Below, piece by piece: positions 53,059 through 61,698 of a stretch of 64,000 nt of DNA. Numbering within the stretch: the first letter of the stretch is position 1; each line of letters begins with the position of its first letter. This DNA comes from Hafnia psychrotolerans. Its GTDB lineage: Bacteria; Pseudomonadota; Gammaproteobacteria; Enterobacterales; Enterobacteriaceae. The DNA lies in the NCBI RefSeq assembly GCF_014639435.1, contig NZ_BMFZ01000011.1:62001-126000 (forward strand), read 5' to 3'. The notes below the pieces were generated by a model. That model made no database searches. It was not told the origin of the DNA and saw only the letters and a list, made by a program, of their open reading frames with translations. A program made the position numbers and the translations under genes.

Positions 53059-56000
53059 TTAAACCGCTAAATCCAGCCACAGCAGCGCATCGCCCGGTCC
53101 GACCGGACGGCCTTGCTGGCAACTGATTTTCAATACCGTTCCGGCGCACGGCGCGTTCACTGACAGCTCCATTTTCATGGCCTCAACGACAATCAGCGGC
53201 TGGCCTTCGACCACGTGTTGGCCCGGCTCCACCAGGATTTTCCAGATATTGCCATTGAGATCGGCGCTGACCAGATGCCCATCCTGGTCGGCATCGTCTT
53301 CGACCCACTGGACGGCGTTGGCGGCCGCTTCTACCGCCGCGCTCTCCGCTTCATGCCAGTGCGCAACCTCTTTGGTAAAGGCTTCAGCCTGTTTTGTACG
53401 GAAATCGGCAATATCGGCGGCGTTGTCGGCAAGGAATTGGGTATATTGCGCAAAATCGAACTCGGTCTCTTCGATGCGCACCTGCGCACGGCCTTCGCGG
53501 AAGGCGTCACGCTGGGCGTCTAGTTCCGCTTCGGTCACTTCATAGAAACGCACCTGATCGAAGAAGTGCAGCAGCCAGGGTTCACCATTTTTGAACTGTT
53601 CATTTTTAAGAAACTTGTTCCAGATAGGCAGCGTGCGGCCGACCAGCTGATAGCCACCCGGCGAATCCATACCGTAGATGCACATGTACATCCCGCCGAT
53701 GCCGACGGTGCCTTCGGCGGTGTAGGTGCGTGCCGGATTGTATTTGGAGCTGAGCAGGCGATGGCGTGGATCGACAGGAACCGCGCACGGCGCGCCGAGA
53801 TACACATCGCCCAGTCCGAGGATTAAATAGCTGGCGTCGAAAAGGATGTTTTTGACTTCTTCGCGGCTCGCCAACCCGTTAGTGCGCTGGATGAAATCGA
53901 CGTTGTTCGGCAGCCATGGCGCGTCGGCGCGCACGGTTTGCTGATAACGCTCCACCGCGCCGAGCGTGGCAGAATCCTCAAACGCCATTGGCATATGCAC
54001 GATGCGGGTCGGGATTTTGAGCTGGCTGACATCCGCCAGACTTTGCTCGAGCGTCAGTAAATGCTCAAGCAGCGCGCTTTGGTGCAGCACGCGGCTGTCG
54101 TAGCGAATTTGCAGCGAACGCACGCCCGGCGACAGTTCTTCGATGCCTGCCTGACCGGCGGCGTTGATAGCGTTCATCAGCAGATAAATGCGCATCCGCA
54201 CCGCCAGATCCAGCACGTTATCGCCGTACTCAATCAGCACGTAGCCGTCGCCCGCCTGCCGGTATTCCACCGCAGGACGATCCGCCGTGGCCGGTAAAGC
54301 CGCGAGAATGGTGGCCGAGGTGGTGGTGTCTGGCAGCAACGACGGCACCGGCAGCGGCATGGCCTCAATCGGCATCAGGGAATCGAGGGTGCCTTGCTGC
54401 GCCAGTTCCAGCGCCTGCGCCTGTTCGAAACTGATTGGGTGGAAGCAGATTTTATCGCCCGGTTTCACCTGCCCGACTTTCCACAGTTCGGCTTTGGCGA
54501 TGGTCACCGGACAGACGAAACCGCCGAGGCTTGGCCCGTCGCGGGTCAGGATCACCGGGAAGTCGCCGGTGAAGTTGATCGCGCCGATGGCGTATTCGCA
54601 GTCATGCACGTTTGACGGATGCAGACCGGCTTCGCCACCGTCCTGCCGCGCCCATTGCGGTTTCGGGCCGACCAGCCGCACGCCGAGACGGTTGGAGTTG
54701 TAATGTACCTGCCATTCGGCGGCGAAAAAGGTGTCGATGGATTCTTTGGTGAAGAAGTCCGGCGCGCCGTGAGGGCCATACAGCACGCCAATGTTCCAGA
54801 GATCACCATACGTTGGAACGATGTTTTCCGCCGCAGGCTGCGGCAATCCGACCGGCGCGGGCGTGGTGCAGGCGGCGAGTTCGGGTTGGGAAACCGTCAG
54901 CATATCGGCGACGCGCAGCGTGCGACCGGCATGGCCGCCGAACTGGCCGAGGGCAAAGGTCGAACGGCTGCCGAGATAAACCGGTACGTCGAAACCGTTA
55001 CGCACTGCGAGATAGGTACGGCAGCCTTGTGTGGCGCGGCCTAACGTCAGCGTCTGACCGGCTTTGACCGCCACCGGCTGCCAGTAGTCAATCGTCTCGC
55101 CATCAAGATCGGCCGGGCAGCGCGCACCGGTCAGGGCAATGGTCGCCTCGCAGTGAAAACGCAGCGTCGGGCCTTGTAAGGTGAATTCCAGACCGGCGGC
55201 ATCCAGATGATTGCCGACAATGCGGTTGGCGAGGCGGAACGCAAAATCATCCATCGGACCGGACGGCGGCACGCCGATATCCCAGTAACCGAGACGGCCC
55301 GGATAATCCTGTACGCTGCTGTAGGTGCCGGGAGCGATCACTTCGATGGCGTTCGGCGCGTAAGCAAAACTGTCGAGCATCCGCGTCCACATGTCGCCGT
55401 CGCGGAACACCGGCGTGGCCACCACCTGACGCAGATAGTCGATATTGGTGGCGATACCGTGCAGGCGCGTAGCAGCTAGCGCGGTGGACATTTTTGCCAG
55501 CGCGTCCTGACGGTCGGTGCCGTGGACGATCAGCTTGGCGATCATCGGGTCGTAAAACGCCGAGACTTCACTGCCGGTCGATACCCAGCCATCGACGCGG
55601 ACATCCTGCGGGAAAAAGACGTCGGTCAGCACGCCGGGGCTTGGCTGGAAGTTTTTCAGCGGGTCTTCGGCGTAAATGCGCACTTCCATTGACGCGCCCT
55701 GAGGGGCTTGTTCCAGATGCGGCCAGTCGAGCGGTTCATCCGCGGCGACGCGCAGCATACATTCGATCAGATCCAGCCCGGTGACCATTTCGGTGACCGG
55801 ATGCTCGACCTGCAAACGGGTGTTCACTTCGAGGAAGTAAAATTCGTCGCGTGCGGCGTCATAAATAAATTCGACGGTACCGGCGCTGCGGTAATTCACC
55901 GATTCGCCCAACTGCACGGCGGCGCGATGCAGGGCTTCGCGGCTGGCCTGTGGCAGATTAGGCGCTGGTGTTTCTTCTACGACTTTCTGATTGCGGCGCT

Positions 56001-56691
56001 GCAGGGAACAGTCGCGTTCGCCGAGCGCTACCACGCGGCCTTTACCGTCGCCAAAAATCTGCACTTCGACGTGACGGGCGCGATCCACAAAGCGCTCCAG
56101 AAATACGCCCGCATCACGGAAAAACTGCTCGCCGAGGCGCTTCACGCTGTCCCACGCAGCACGTAGCCCGTCTTCGTCGTCGCAGCGTGTCAGACCAATG
56201 CCACCACCACCTGCGGTGCTTTTTAGCATAATCGGATAACCGATGTTTGCCGCGGCGGTCACTGCATCCTCAATGCTGTCGAGCAAACCGGTGCCCGGCG
56301 TCATCGGCACATTGGCGGCACCGGCTAGCTCACGGGCGCGGTGCTTGAGGCCGAATTCACGGATCTGGCCGGCGGTCGGGCCGATAAAGGCAATCCCTGC
56401 GGCTTCACAGGCATCGGCAAATTCGGCGCTTTCGGATAAAAAACCGTAACCGGGATAAATCGCTTGTGCGCCGGTTTCTTTCGCGGCGGCCAGGATTTTG
56501 TCGATCATCAGGTAGCTTTCGCTGGCTTTTTCGCCGCCCAGTGCGATGGCGATATCAGCATCAGCGACGTGCGGTGCATTGCGGTCGGCGTCGGAATACA
56601 CGGCCACGCTGGTGACCCCAAGGCATTTCAGCGTACGAATAGCGCGGCAGGCGATTTCGCCACGGTTGGCGACCAGAACAGTCGTGAACAT
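53059..56691 (-). CDS. uca: urea carboxylase (biotin-dependent)
   Basis: This 1210-residue single-chain enzyme carboxylates urea to allophanate using ATP, bicarbonate and biotin. Domain order: biotin carboxylase with ATP-grasp (~1-450, KSTAGGGGIGLTR, GERDCSLQRRNQKVVEE, EVNTRLQVEHPVTEMVTG), carboxyltransferase halves related to KipA (~465-780) and KipI (~800-1050), then a linker and a biotinyl domain with EAMKMEL (biotinyl Lys1173). It begins 13 bp after allophanate hydrolase. No guanidine-I riboswitch or CgdAB-type deiminase genes are visible, and urtABCDE is in the same operon, so urea rather than guanidine is the likely substrate. Confidence 0.95.
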   Translation of the reverse strand: MFTTVLVANRGEIACRAIRTLKCLGVTSVAVYSDADRNAPHVADADIAIALGGEKASESYLMIDKILAAAKETGAQAIYPGYGFLSESAEFADACEAAGIAFIGPTAGQIREFGLKHRARELAGAANVPMTPGTGLLDSIEDAVTAAANIGYPIMLKSTAGGGGIGLTRCDDEDGLRAAWDSVKRLGEQFFRDAGVFLERFVDRARHVEVQIFGDGKGRVVALGERDCSLQRRNQKVVEETPAPNLPQASREALHRAAVQLGESVNYRSAGTVEFIYDAARDEFYFLEVNTRLQVEHPVTEMVTGLDLIECMLRVAADEPLDWPHLEQAPQGASMEVRIYAEDPLKNFQPSPGVLTDVFFPQDVRVDGWVSTGSEVSAFYDPMIAKLIVHGTDRQDALAKMSTALAATRLHGIATNIDYLRQVVATPVFRDGDMWTRMLDSFAYAPNAIEVIAPGTYSSVQDYPGRLGYWDIGVPPSGPMDDFAFRLANRIVGNHLDAAGLEFTLQGPTLRFHCEATIALTGARCPADLDGETIDYWQPVAVKAGQTLTLGRATQGCRTYLAVRNGFDVPVYLGSRSTFALGQFGGHAGRTLRVADMLTVSQPELAACTTPAPVGLPQPAAENIVPTYGDLWNIGVLYGPHGAPDFFTKESIDTFFAAEWQVHYNSNRLGVRLVGPKPQWARQDGGEAGLHPSNVHDCEYAIGAINFTGDFPVILTRDGPSLGGFVCPVTIAKAELWKVGQVKPGDKICFHPISFEQAQALELAQQGTLDSLMPIEAMPLPVPSLLPDTTTSATILAALPATADRPAVEYRQAGDGYVLIEYGDNVLDLAVRMRIYLLMNAINAAGQAGIEELSPGVRSLQIRYDSRVLHQSALLEHLLTLEQSLADVSQLKIPTRIVHMPMAFEDSATLGAVERYQQTVRADAPWLPNNVDFIQRTNGLASREEVKNILFDASYLILGLGDVYLGAPCAVPVDPRHRLLSSKYNPARTYTAEGTVGIGGMYMCIYGMDSPGGYQLVGRTLPIWNKFLKNEQFKNGEPWLLHFFDQVRFYEVTEAELDAQRDAFREGRAQVRIEETEFDFAQYTQFLADNAADIADFRTKQAEAFTKEVAHWHEAESAAVEAAANAVQWVEDDADQDGHLVSADLNGNIWKILVEPGQHVVEGQPLIVVEAMKMELSVNAPCAGTVLKISCQQGRPVGPGDALLWLDLAV

Positions 56692-56703
56692 AGGTGTGGC
56701 TCC

Positions 56704-58551
56704 TCAGGCGTTTTTCAGGGAGGCGAGGTGAGAGAGGTAACTTCTCCAGCCGCCAAAATGGGTGATGTCGGTGGCGTCAGGGATCGCCCACGGCTCGCAG
56801 ATAAAGCCTTTCACCGTGCGGCCATCGGCCAGTTCGAGCGAGCCGATGCCGAGCGGTGCCGGGATTTCGGCGACAAACTCGCCAAAGTGCGCCAGCGGGA
56901 TGTCCCACAGTTCGACGATGATGGCGCTGCCCGTTTCTGCCCGCACCAGCCCCGGCTTGGGCGGCGTGGTGTTGGCCAGAGCGTAGAGTTTGTAGGTCGC
57001 GGCCGTGGTGGTTTGCTCGACGCGCACCGCGTTGCGGCTGGTGAGCTGGACATTCAGCGGCATACCGGTCAGGTGCGCACCGACTACCGCGACACGTACG
57101 CAGGCAGGGTTGACCGGTATGGACGTCATGAATGCTTCAGGCTTGAGCCTGATCCCGGTCGCGCCGAGCGGCAGGTTGAGACTGCGCTGCCACTGACGTC
57201 CAAAGCTGGCTAAGGCATCGTCGTGCCAGGCTGGCGCAATCAGCGTGATCCCGGCGGGCAGGCCGTCAGCACGCAGGCTGGCCGGTAGCGCCAGCGCAGA
57301 CAAATCCGCCAAATTAGTGAAGTTGGTGTAAACCCCGAATTGCGAGTTATAAAGTATCGGCTCTTGCACCATCTCTTCCTGTGTGCGGATGGTCGGTGAG
57401 GTCGGTACCACCAGCGCATCAAACCCTTCCAGCGCCAGATTGATTTTCCTCGACAGCTCAGCGCGCAAATACTCCGCGCGCCAGGCATCGCAGGCGGTGT
57501 AATCCAGACCGTTTGCTACAATGCCGCGCACCACCGGGTCCATCGCTGCTGGGTTTCGTTCGAAAATCCCGCCCACGGCCACGGTGCGTTCAGCTACCCA
57601 TGCGCCGTAGTACAACTGCTCCGCCAGTTCGCGGAACGGCGTGAAATCAATCGGTACCAGCGTAACGCCGCTGCTGCTCAGACGCTCGAGTGCCTGGTCG
57701 AATTCAAATTCGGCCAGCGCATCACCACAGAATTCCAGACTGTCGGGTACGGCAAAGCGAGGATGAGCAGAAATCGCGACCGGGGCGGTACGGGGATTTT
57801 TACGTGAATAGGCATCGGCGGTGTCATATCCGCCAGCAGCATGGGCGACAGTTTGCGCATCGGTGACGGTCAGAGCGAAAATGGAGACGGAATCATTCAG
57901 GCGGCAGGCGGGTACCACACCTTTATTCGATAGCCATCCCTTGGTCGGTTTGAGGCCAACGATGTTGTTGAAACCGGCAGGCACACGGCCGGAACCGGCG
58001 GTGTCAGTACCGAGTGAGAAAGCGACCAAACCTCGCGCCAGCACCGAGGCCGAGCCCGAGCTGGAGCCGCCGCTGACGTAGTCCGGGTTGAAGGTGTTGC
58101 GTACTGCGCCGAACGGCGAGCGGGTGCCGACCAGACCCGTGGCGAACTGGTCGAGATTGGTTTTGCCGATGACAATGGCGCCTTTGGCTTTCAGATTGGC
58201 GACGACGGTAGCATCGGCTTCGGCGGTATAGGTGAAAGCCGGGCAGGCGGCGCTGGTCGGCCAGCCCGCGATATCAATATTGTCTTTGACGGCAAATGGC
58301 ACGCCAAACAGTGGCAGGGCAGCCTTCGAGCCTTCGGTCTTCTGAAGCAGGCTTTCCAGATGGGCAATCTGGTCTTCAAGCTGATTGGCCGTCGCGCGAT
58401 AAATCCAGGCGTTATCGCGATGATTCAGACTGCCCAACACCATCGAAAGCGTGGTGCGCAGGCTGCCTGGCGCAGTGCGGTAATGCTCTTGCCATTCCCG
58501 CAGGGTAAAACCGCGATAAGGCGAGATGACTGAGTCTGAAGTTGAAGCCAT
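56704..58551 (-). CDS. atzF: allophanate hydrolase AtzF
   Basis: This 615-residue amidase-signature enzyme hydrolyses allophanate to ammonia and CO2, completing the urea amidolyase pathway. The Ser-cisSer-Lys triad is visible: Lys89 (FAVKDNIDIAG), the GGSSSGSAS motif (~161-169) and nucleophile Ser187 in GTDTAGSGRVPAG. A C-terminal AtzF-specific domain (~470-615, VAVVGAHLTGMPLN, FICEPWAIPDATDITHFGG) is present, so it is the full-length form. It is the first gene of the operon; a sigma-54 promoter lies 40-57 bp upstream. The ribosome site (GGAATTC) is weak. Confidence 0.95.
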   Translation of the reverse strand: MASTSDSVISPYRGFTLREWQEHYRTAPGSLRTTLSMVLGSLNHRDNAWIYRATANQLEDQIAHLESLLQKTEGSKAALPLFGVPFAVKDNIDIAGWPTSAACPAFTYTAEADATVVANLKAKGAIVIGKTNLDQFATGLVGTRSPFGAVRNTFNPDYVSGGSSSGSASVLARGLVAFSLGTDTAGSGRVPAGFNNIVGLKPTKGWLSNKGVVPACRLNDSVSIFALTVTDAQTVAHAAGGYDTADAYSRKNPRTAPVAISAHPRFAVPDSLEFCGDALAEFEFDQALERLSSSGVTLVPIDFTPFRELAEQLYYGAWVAERTVAVGGIFERNPAAMDPVVRGIVANGLDYTACDAWRAEYLRAELSRKINLALEGFDALVVPTSPTIRTQEEMVQEPILYNSQFGVYTNFTNLADLSALALPASLRADGLPAGITLIAPAWHDDALASFGRQWQRSLNLPLGATGIRLKPEAFMTSIPVNPACVRVAVVGAHLTGMPLNVQLTSRNAVRVEQTTTAATYKLYALANTTPPKPGLVRAETGSAIIVELWDIPLAHFGEFVAEIPAPLGIGSLELADGRTVKGFICEPWAIPDATDITHFGGWRSYLSHLASLKNA

Positions 58552-58590
58552 GTTTTGAATTCCATCTAGTACACAAGATTGAATTCACTA

Positions 58591-58608
58591 AAGCAAAGCC
58601 TGTGCCAA
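58591..58608 (-). promoter_or_regulatory. Sigma-54 (-24/-12) promoter of the urea operon
   Basis: The minus strand reads TTGGCACAGGCTTTGCTT, matching TGGCAC-N5-TTGCW with GG and GC exactly 10 bp apart. It would start transcription roughly 30 nt upstream of atzF. Candidate enhancer half-sites lie farther up (TGCACC at 58670-58675; TGCACTTGTGCA at 58715-58726), but neither is a full NtrC consensus. Confidence 0.85.
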
Positions 58609-58838
58609 TTTTTTATTTATTGATTTATAATGGTTTGTTGATGATTCCATCATCGGGTCATTGGTTTGTTGCACCATGACGGGAATATGACTGAACAAAA
58701 AAGGGGCGAAAGTTTGCACTTGTGCAGTCGCCGTTCAACTTATATGGCATTATTATTTAGCGAATAAAGTGTGGTGTGAGTGGCATATCGTTGTGCTGCT
58801 CGATGCCGCTGTGACGGGTTTTAGGAAAATGCCATTTG

Positions 58839-60281
58839 ATGCAACTTCATACTCTCTTTGAACGCCTGAAAAAGCTGTTACTGGCGATCGTTCTGGTGGT
58901 TATCACGCTGTTGGGTGTGCGGACTTATGACGCACTACAGGGACCGCCGCTCGAGCCGTGGCACAAGCTGGTGCCGGATGAACTGAGCGCGGAACAGTTG
59001 GATAAAAGCGACTGGACGGCCTATTTACGTGCTGAGCAGCAGGCGTTTATTGAAGTGAAACAAGAAGTGACGGATAAACTGGACGCTGAAGAGCGTATCC
59101 CGCTTAACCGGTATTACGATCGCAGCCCGATTTATCCTGAACATTTTTCGCAAGACTGGAACCGTTCTTATGAACTGATGCCCGCAGGAAAACCGGTGGG
59201 TGCGGTGGTGTTATTGCACGGGCTGACGGACTCTCCTTATAGCTTGCGTCATATCGCGGAGGATTACCGTCGGCGTGGGTTTGTTGCCGTTGGGATCCGT
59301 CTGCCGGGGCACGGCACGGTACCCGGCGGGTTGACCAATGTAGATTGGGAGCAGTGGCTGGCGGCAACCCGCTTAGCTGTACGCGAGGCGCGTCGTGCGG
59401 CCGGTGCGGATGTGCCATTGCAACTGGTCGGCTTTTCCAACGGTGGCGCGCTGGCAATGAAATACACGCTCGATACGCTCGACGACTCCGCCCTTACGCG
59501 ACCTTCCCGCGTCGTGCTGATCTCCCCGATGATTGGCATCACCCGTTTTGCCCGCTTCGCCGGTTACGCGGGCTGGCCGGCTATTTTCCCTGCGTTCGCC
59601 AAAACCGCCTGGCTTAACGTGATGCCGGAATTTAATCCGTTTAAATACAATTCATTCCCAGTGAAAGCGGCACGCCAGTCCTATCTGCTCACCCATGTTT
59701 TGCAGCAGCAAATCAGTAAAGATGCGCAATCCGGTAAATTGGCGCAGTTGCCGCCGCTGCTGGCGTTTCAGTCGGTGGTGGATTCCACCGTCAGTACCCG
59801 CGCGGTGGTGAGCAGTCTGTTTAATCAGTTGCCCGCCAATGGCAGCCAACTGGTGCTGTTTGACATCAACCGCAGCGCGTACGTTGGGCCGCTACTGCGT
59901 CCGGCGGTAGAAGCGGCGGTCGAGCGTCTATTACCGCCATCCCCGCGTCATTATCAGACCACGGTGATCACCAATGCTTCGCCCGATCAGTCGGCCACCG
60001 TAGCGCAGATAACCCAGGCGGGTCAGACAGAAGCGATAACGACGCCGCTGGGGCTGGATTATCCTGCGGAATTCTTTTCGCTATCGCACGTTGCGCTCCC
60101 GTTCCCCACCGATGATTCGCTGTATGGCCGAAATCCGCAGGGCGCACCACAATATGGTATTCATCTTGGTCGTCTTGCTGCCCGTGGGGAAACCGGGGCG
60201 CTGGTGGTGAGTATGGACCAATTGATGCGGGTTTCATCGAACCCGTTTTACCCCTATATGCTACAGAGAATTGCAGAGTAA
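58839..60281 (+). CDS. membrane-anchored alpha/beta hydrolase
   Basis: This 480-residue protein has one N-terminal transmembrane helix (~12-28, LLLAIVLVVITLLGVRTY) and an alpha/beta-hydrolase domain (~115-330). Visible motifs are oxyanion LLHGLTDSPYSL, the lysophospholipase-like RLPGHGTVPGGL, nucleophile elbow VGFSNGGALAM (Ser), a candidate Asp in QSVVDSTVS and a late His in SLSHVALPF. The arrangement resembles monoglyceride-lipase or carboxylesterase types; the substrate is unknown. The ATG at 58839 was chosen over an in-frame TTG at 58836. It is divergent from the urea operon. Confidence 0.88.
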   Translation: MQLHTLFERLKKLLLAIVLVVITLLGVRTYDALQGPPLEPWHKLVPDELSAEQLDKSDWTAYLRAEQQAFIEVKQEVTDKLDAEERIPLNRYYDRSPIYPEHFSQDWNRSYELMPAGKPVGAVVLLHGLTDSPYSLRHIAEDYRRRGFVAVGIRLPGHGTVPGGLTNVDWEQWLAATRLAVREARRAAGADVPLQLVGFSNGGALAMKYTLDTLDDSALTRPSRVVLISPMIGITRFARFAGYAGWPAIFPAFAKTAWLNVMPEFNPFKYNSFPVKAARQSYLLTHVLQQQISKDAQSGKLAQLPPLLAFQSVVDSTVSTRAVVSSLFNQLPANGSQLVLFDINRSAYVGPLLRPAVEAAVERLLPPSPRHYQTTVITNASPDQSATVAQITQAGQTEAITTPLGLDYPAEFFSLSHVALPFPTDDSLYGRNPQGAPQYGIHLGRLAARGETGALVVSMDQLMRVSSNPFYPYMLQRIAE

Positions 60282-60335
60282 ACACCGGCGATACCCCATG
60301 ATAGGGTGGCTTGGTGTTTAAAGTGCTTGCTATAA

Positions 60336-60349
60336 TATAGTGCGCTATA
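60336..60349. promoter_or_regulatory. OhrR-operator-like site upstream of ohrR
   Basis: TATAGTGCGCTATA is a near-palindrome (TATAG..CTATA) that overlaps a TATAAT -10 at 60331-60336, 14 bp before the ohrR ATG. A related TAGCGCAC core appears at 60941-60948 upstream of ohr. Autorepression through these sites is plausible. Confidence 0.55.
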
Positions 60350-60362
60350 TATATTGAGGTCC

Positions 60363-60827
60363 ATGAGCACCAACAATGATTCTGCCTCACCGGCCAATGC
60401 CCTTTTACATCTCGATCAACAGATGTGTTTCGCGCTTTACTCGGCGAACCTGGCATTGCACAAAGTTTACCGTAAGCTGCTGAGCAAGCTCGATTTGACC
60501 TATCCGCAATATCTGGTGATGTTGGTCTTGTGGCAGCGCGATGATGTGACGGTGTCTGAGATCGGCGAAAAGTTATTCCTCGACTCGGCGACGTTGACGC
60601 CATTGTTGAAACGGCTGGAAGCCGCGGGTTTGCTGATGCGGCACCGCGCAAAAACCGATGAACGACAGGTGATTATCACCCTGACCGACACCGGTAAACT
60701 GTTGCGTGAACAAGCCAAAGGTATTCCCGAAGCGATTTTGTGCGCGACCGATTGTGATATCACCGAGATGGTCACGCTCAAGCAGCAGTTGGAATCCCTG
60801 CGCGAGAACCTGAAAGATAAATCCTGA
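60363..60827 (+). CDS. ohrR: organic-hydroperoxide-sensing repressor OhrR
   Basis: This 154-residue MarR-family regulator senses organic hydroperoxides by oxidation of the N-terminal Cys in [15 protein letters not shown] (Cys22). The winged helix contains [31 protein letters not shown] and the wing [16 protein letters not shown]. Length and motifs match OhrR of Xanthomonas/Pseudomonas type (additional Cys at ICATDC-like region near the C terminus). The ATG at 60363 was chosen by homology. It lies upstream of ohr in the same direction, with a 194-bp gap. Confidence 0.93.
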   Translation: MSTNNDSASPANALLHLDQQMCFALYSANLALHKVYRKLLSKLDLTYPQYLVMLVLWQRDDVTVSEIGEKLFLDSATLTPLLKRLEAAGLLMRHRAKTDERQVIITLTDTGKLLREQAKGIPEAILCATDCDITEMVTLKQQLESLRENLKDKS

Positions 60828-61021
60828 TCGGGATGGCAACGCTGTGCGGACATCCTTCACGCAATGATTGATTAAACCTATTGCAACAAACAGACAAATC
60901 CGGCGTGCGCTTTCGAGTTTGTCTGCTAATATTAAATAAATAGCGCACGATTAAATAGTGTAAAACACATCAATTAAGTACACCTTCACTCTCAGTGATC
61001 TGACCCGAAAAGGAACGAAAT

Positions 61022-61444
61022 ATGTCTATCGAAAAAGTTGTGTATCGCGCTCATGCCTCTGCTACCGGTGGTCGTGACGGCCGTGCTGTTTCTGACGACG
61101 GCGTTCTTGATGTGAAACTGGGCGTGCCGAAAGAAATGGGCGGCATGGGCGGCGGTACCAACCCAGAGCAGTTATTTGCTGCCGGTTACTCAGCTTGCTT
61201 CCTCGGCGCACTGAAAGCGGTCGCCGCGCAGGAAAAAATCAAAATCCCTGCTGACGCGAAAATTGAAGGCGCGGTTGGTATCGGTGCAATCCCCGGCGGC
61301 TACGGTATTGAAGTTCAGCTTGATATCACCTTGCCAGGCTTTGAACGCAGCGATGCAGAAGCGCTGGTAGCCAAAGCACATCAGGTTTGTCCGTACTCAA
61401 ATGCCACGCGTGGCAATATCGATGTCACATTGAATATTAAATAA
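61022..61444 (+). CDS. ohr: organic hydroperoxide resistance protein Ohr
   Basis: This 140-residue thiol peroxidase of the Ohr/OsmC superfamily reduces organic hydroperoxides. The reactive Cys pair is in [13 protein letters not shown] and [13 protein letters not shown]; the conserved Arg is in the [12 protein letters not shown] loop. It is cytosolic, and the family uses lipoylated partners as reductant. AAAGGAACGAA precedes the ATG. It has its own promoter region with an OhrR-like TAGCGCAC motif and ends at a terminator. Confidence 0.96.
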   Translation: MSIEKVVYRAHASATGGRDGRAVSDDGVLDVKLGVPKEMGGMGGGTNPEQLFAAGYSACFLGALKAVAAQEKIKIPADAKIEGAVGIGAIPGGYGIEVQLDITLPGFERSDAEALVAKAHQVCPYSNATRGNIDVTLNIK

Positions 61445-61492
61445 TTTCTTAGCAGTAGCGCCTTCACCAGGGCGTTTGGTAGGAAAATATCC

Positions 61493-61516
61493 AGGAGGCC
61501 TCGGCCTCCTTTTTTA
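61493..61516 (+). terminator. rho-independent terminator of ohr
   Basis: AGGAGGCC-TC-GGCCTCCT is a perfect palindromic stem followed by a run of T, 48 bp after the ohr stop. Confidence 0.85.
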
Positions 61517-61698
61517 TTGCCTAGTCACATGCTTAAGTGCTGATTCATTACCTCATCTCGGCCGCAAGGCACTTGTGCACGGAATTTTCTGGAAGTCTGC
61601 CGATAAACGCAATCTCAGCATAATCTGGGAACTTGCTGTATATAAACATGTCACAATGATTCAGAATCTTTCTAAAATAGTCTGGATAACCCCATTAC

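Noticed and set aside
53059-58551. Guanidine rather than urea degradation (guanidine carboxylase plus riboswitch)
   Set aside because: No ykkC/guanidine-I riboswitch features were recognised upstream, CgdAB-type deiminase genes are absent, and a full urea transporter is in the operon. Specific carboxylase substrate residues were not checked, so this is not fully excluded.
58715-58726. TGCACTTGTGCA as an NtrC enhancer site
   Set aside because: The half-sites are two bases apart instead of about five, so it does not fit the NtrC consensus. It is mentioned only as a weak candidate.
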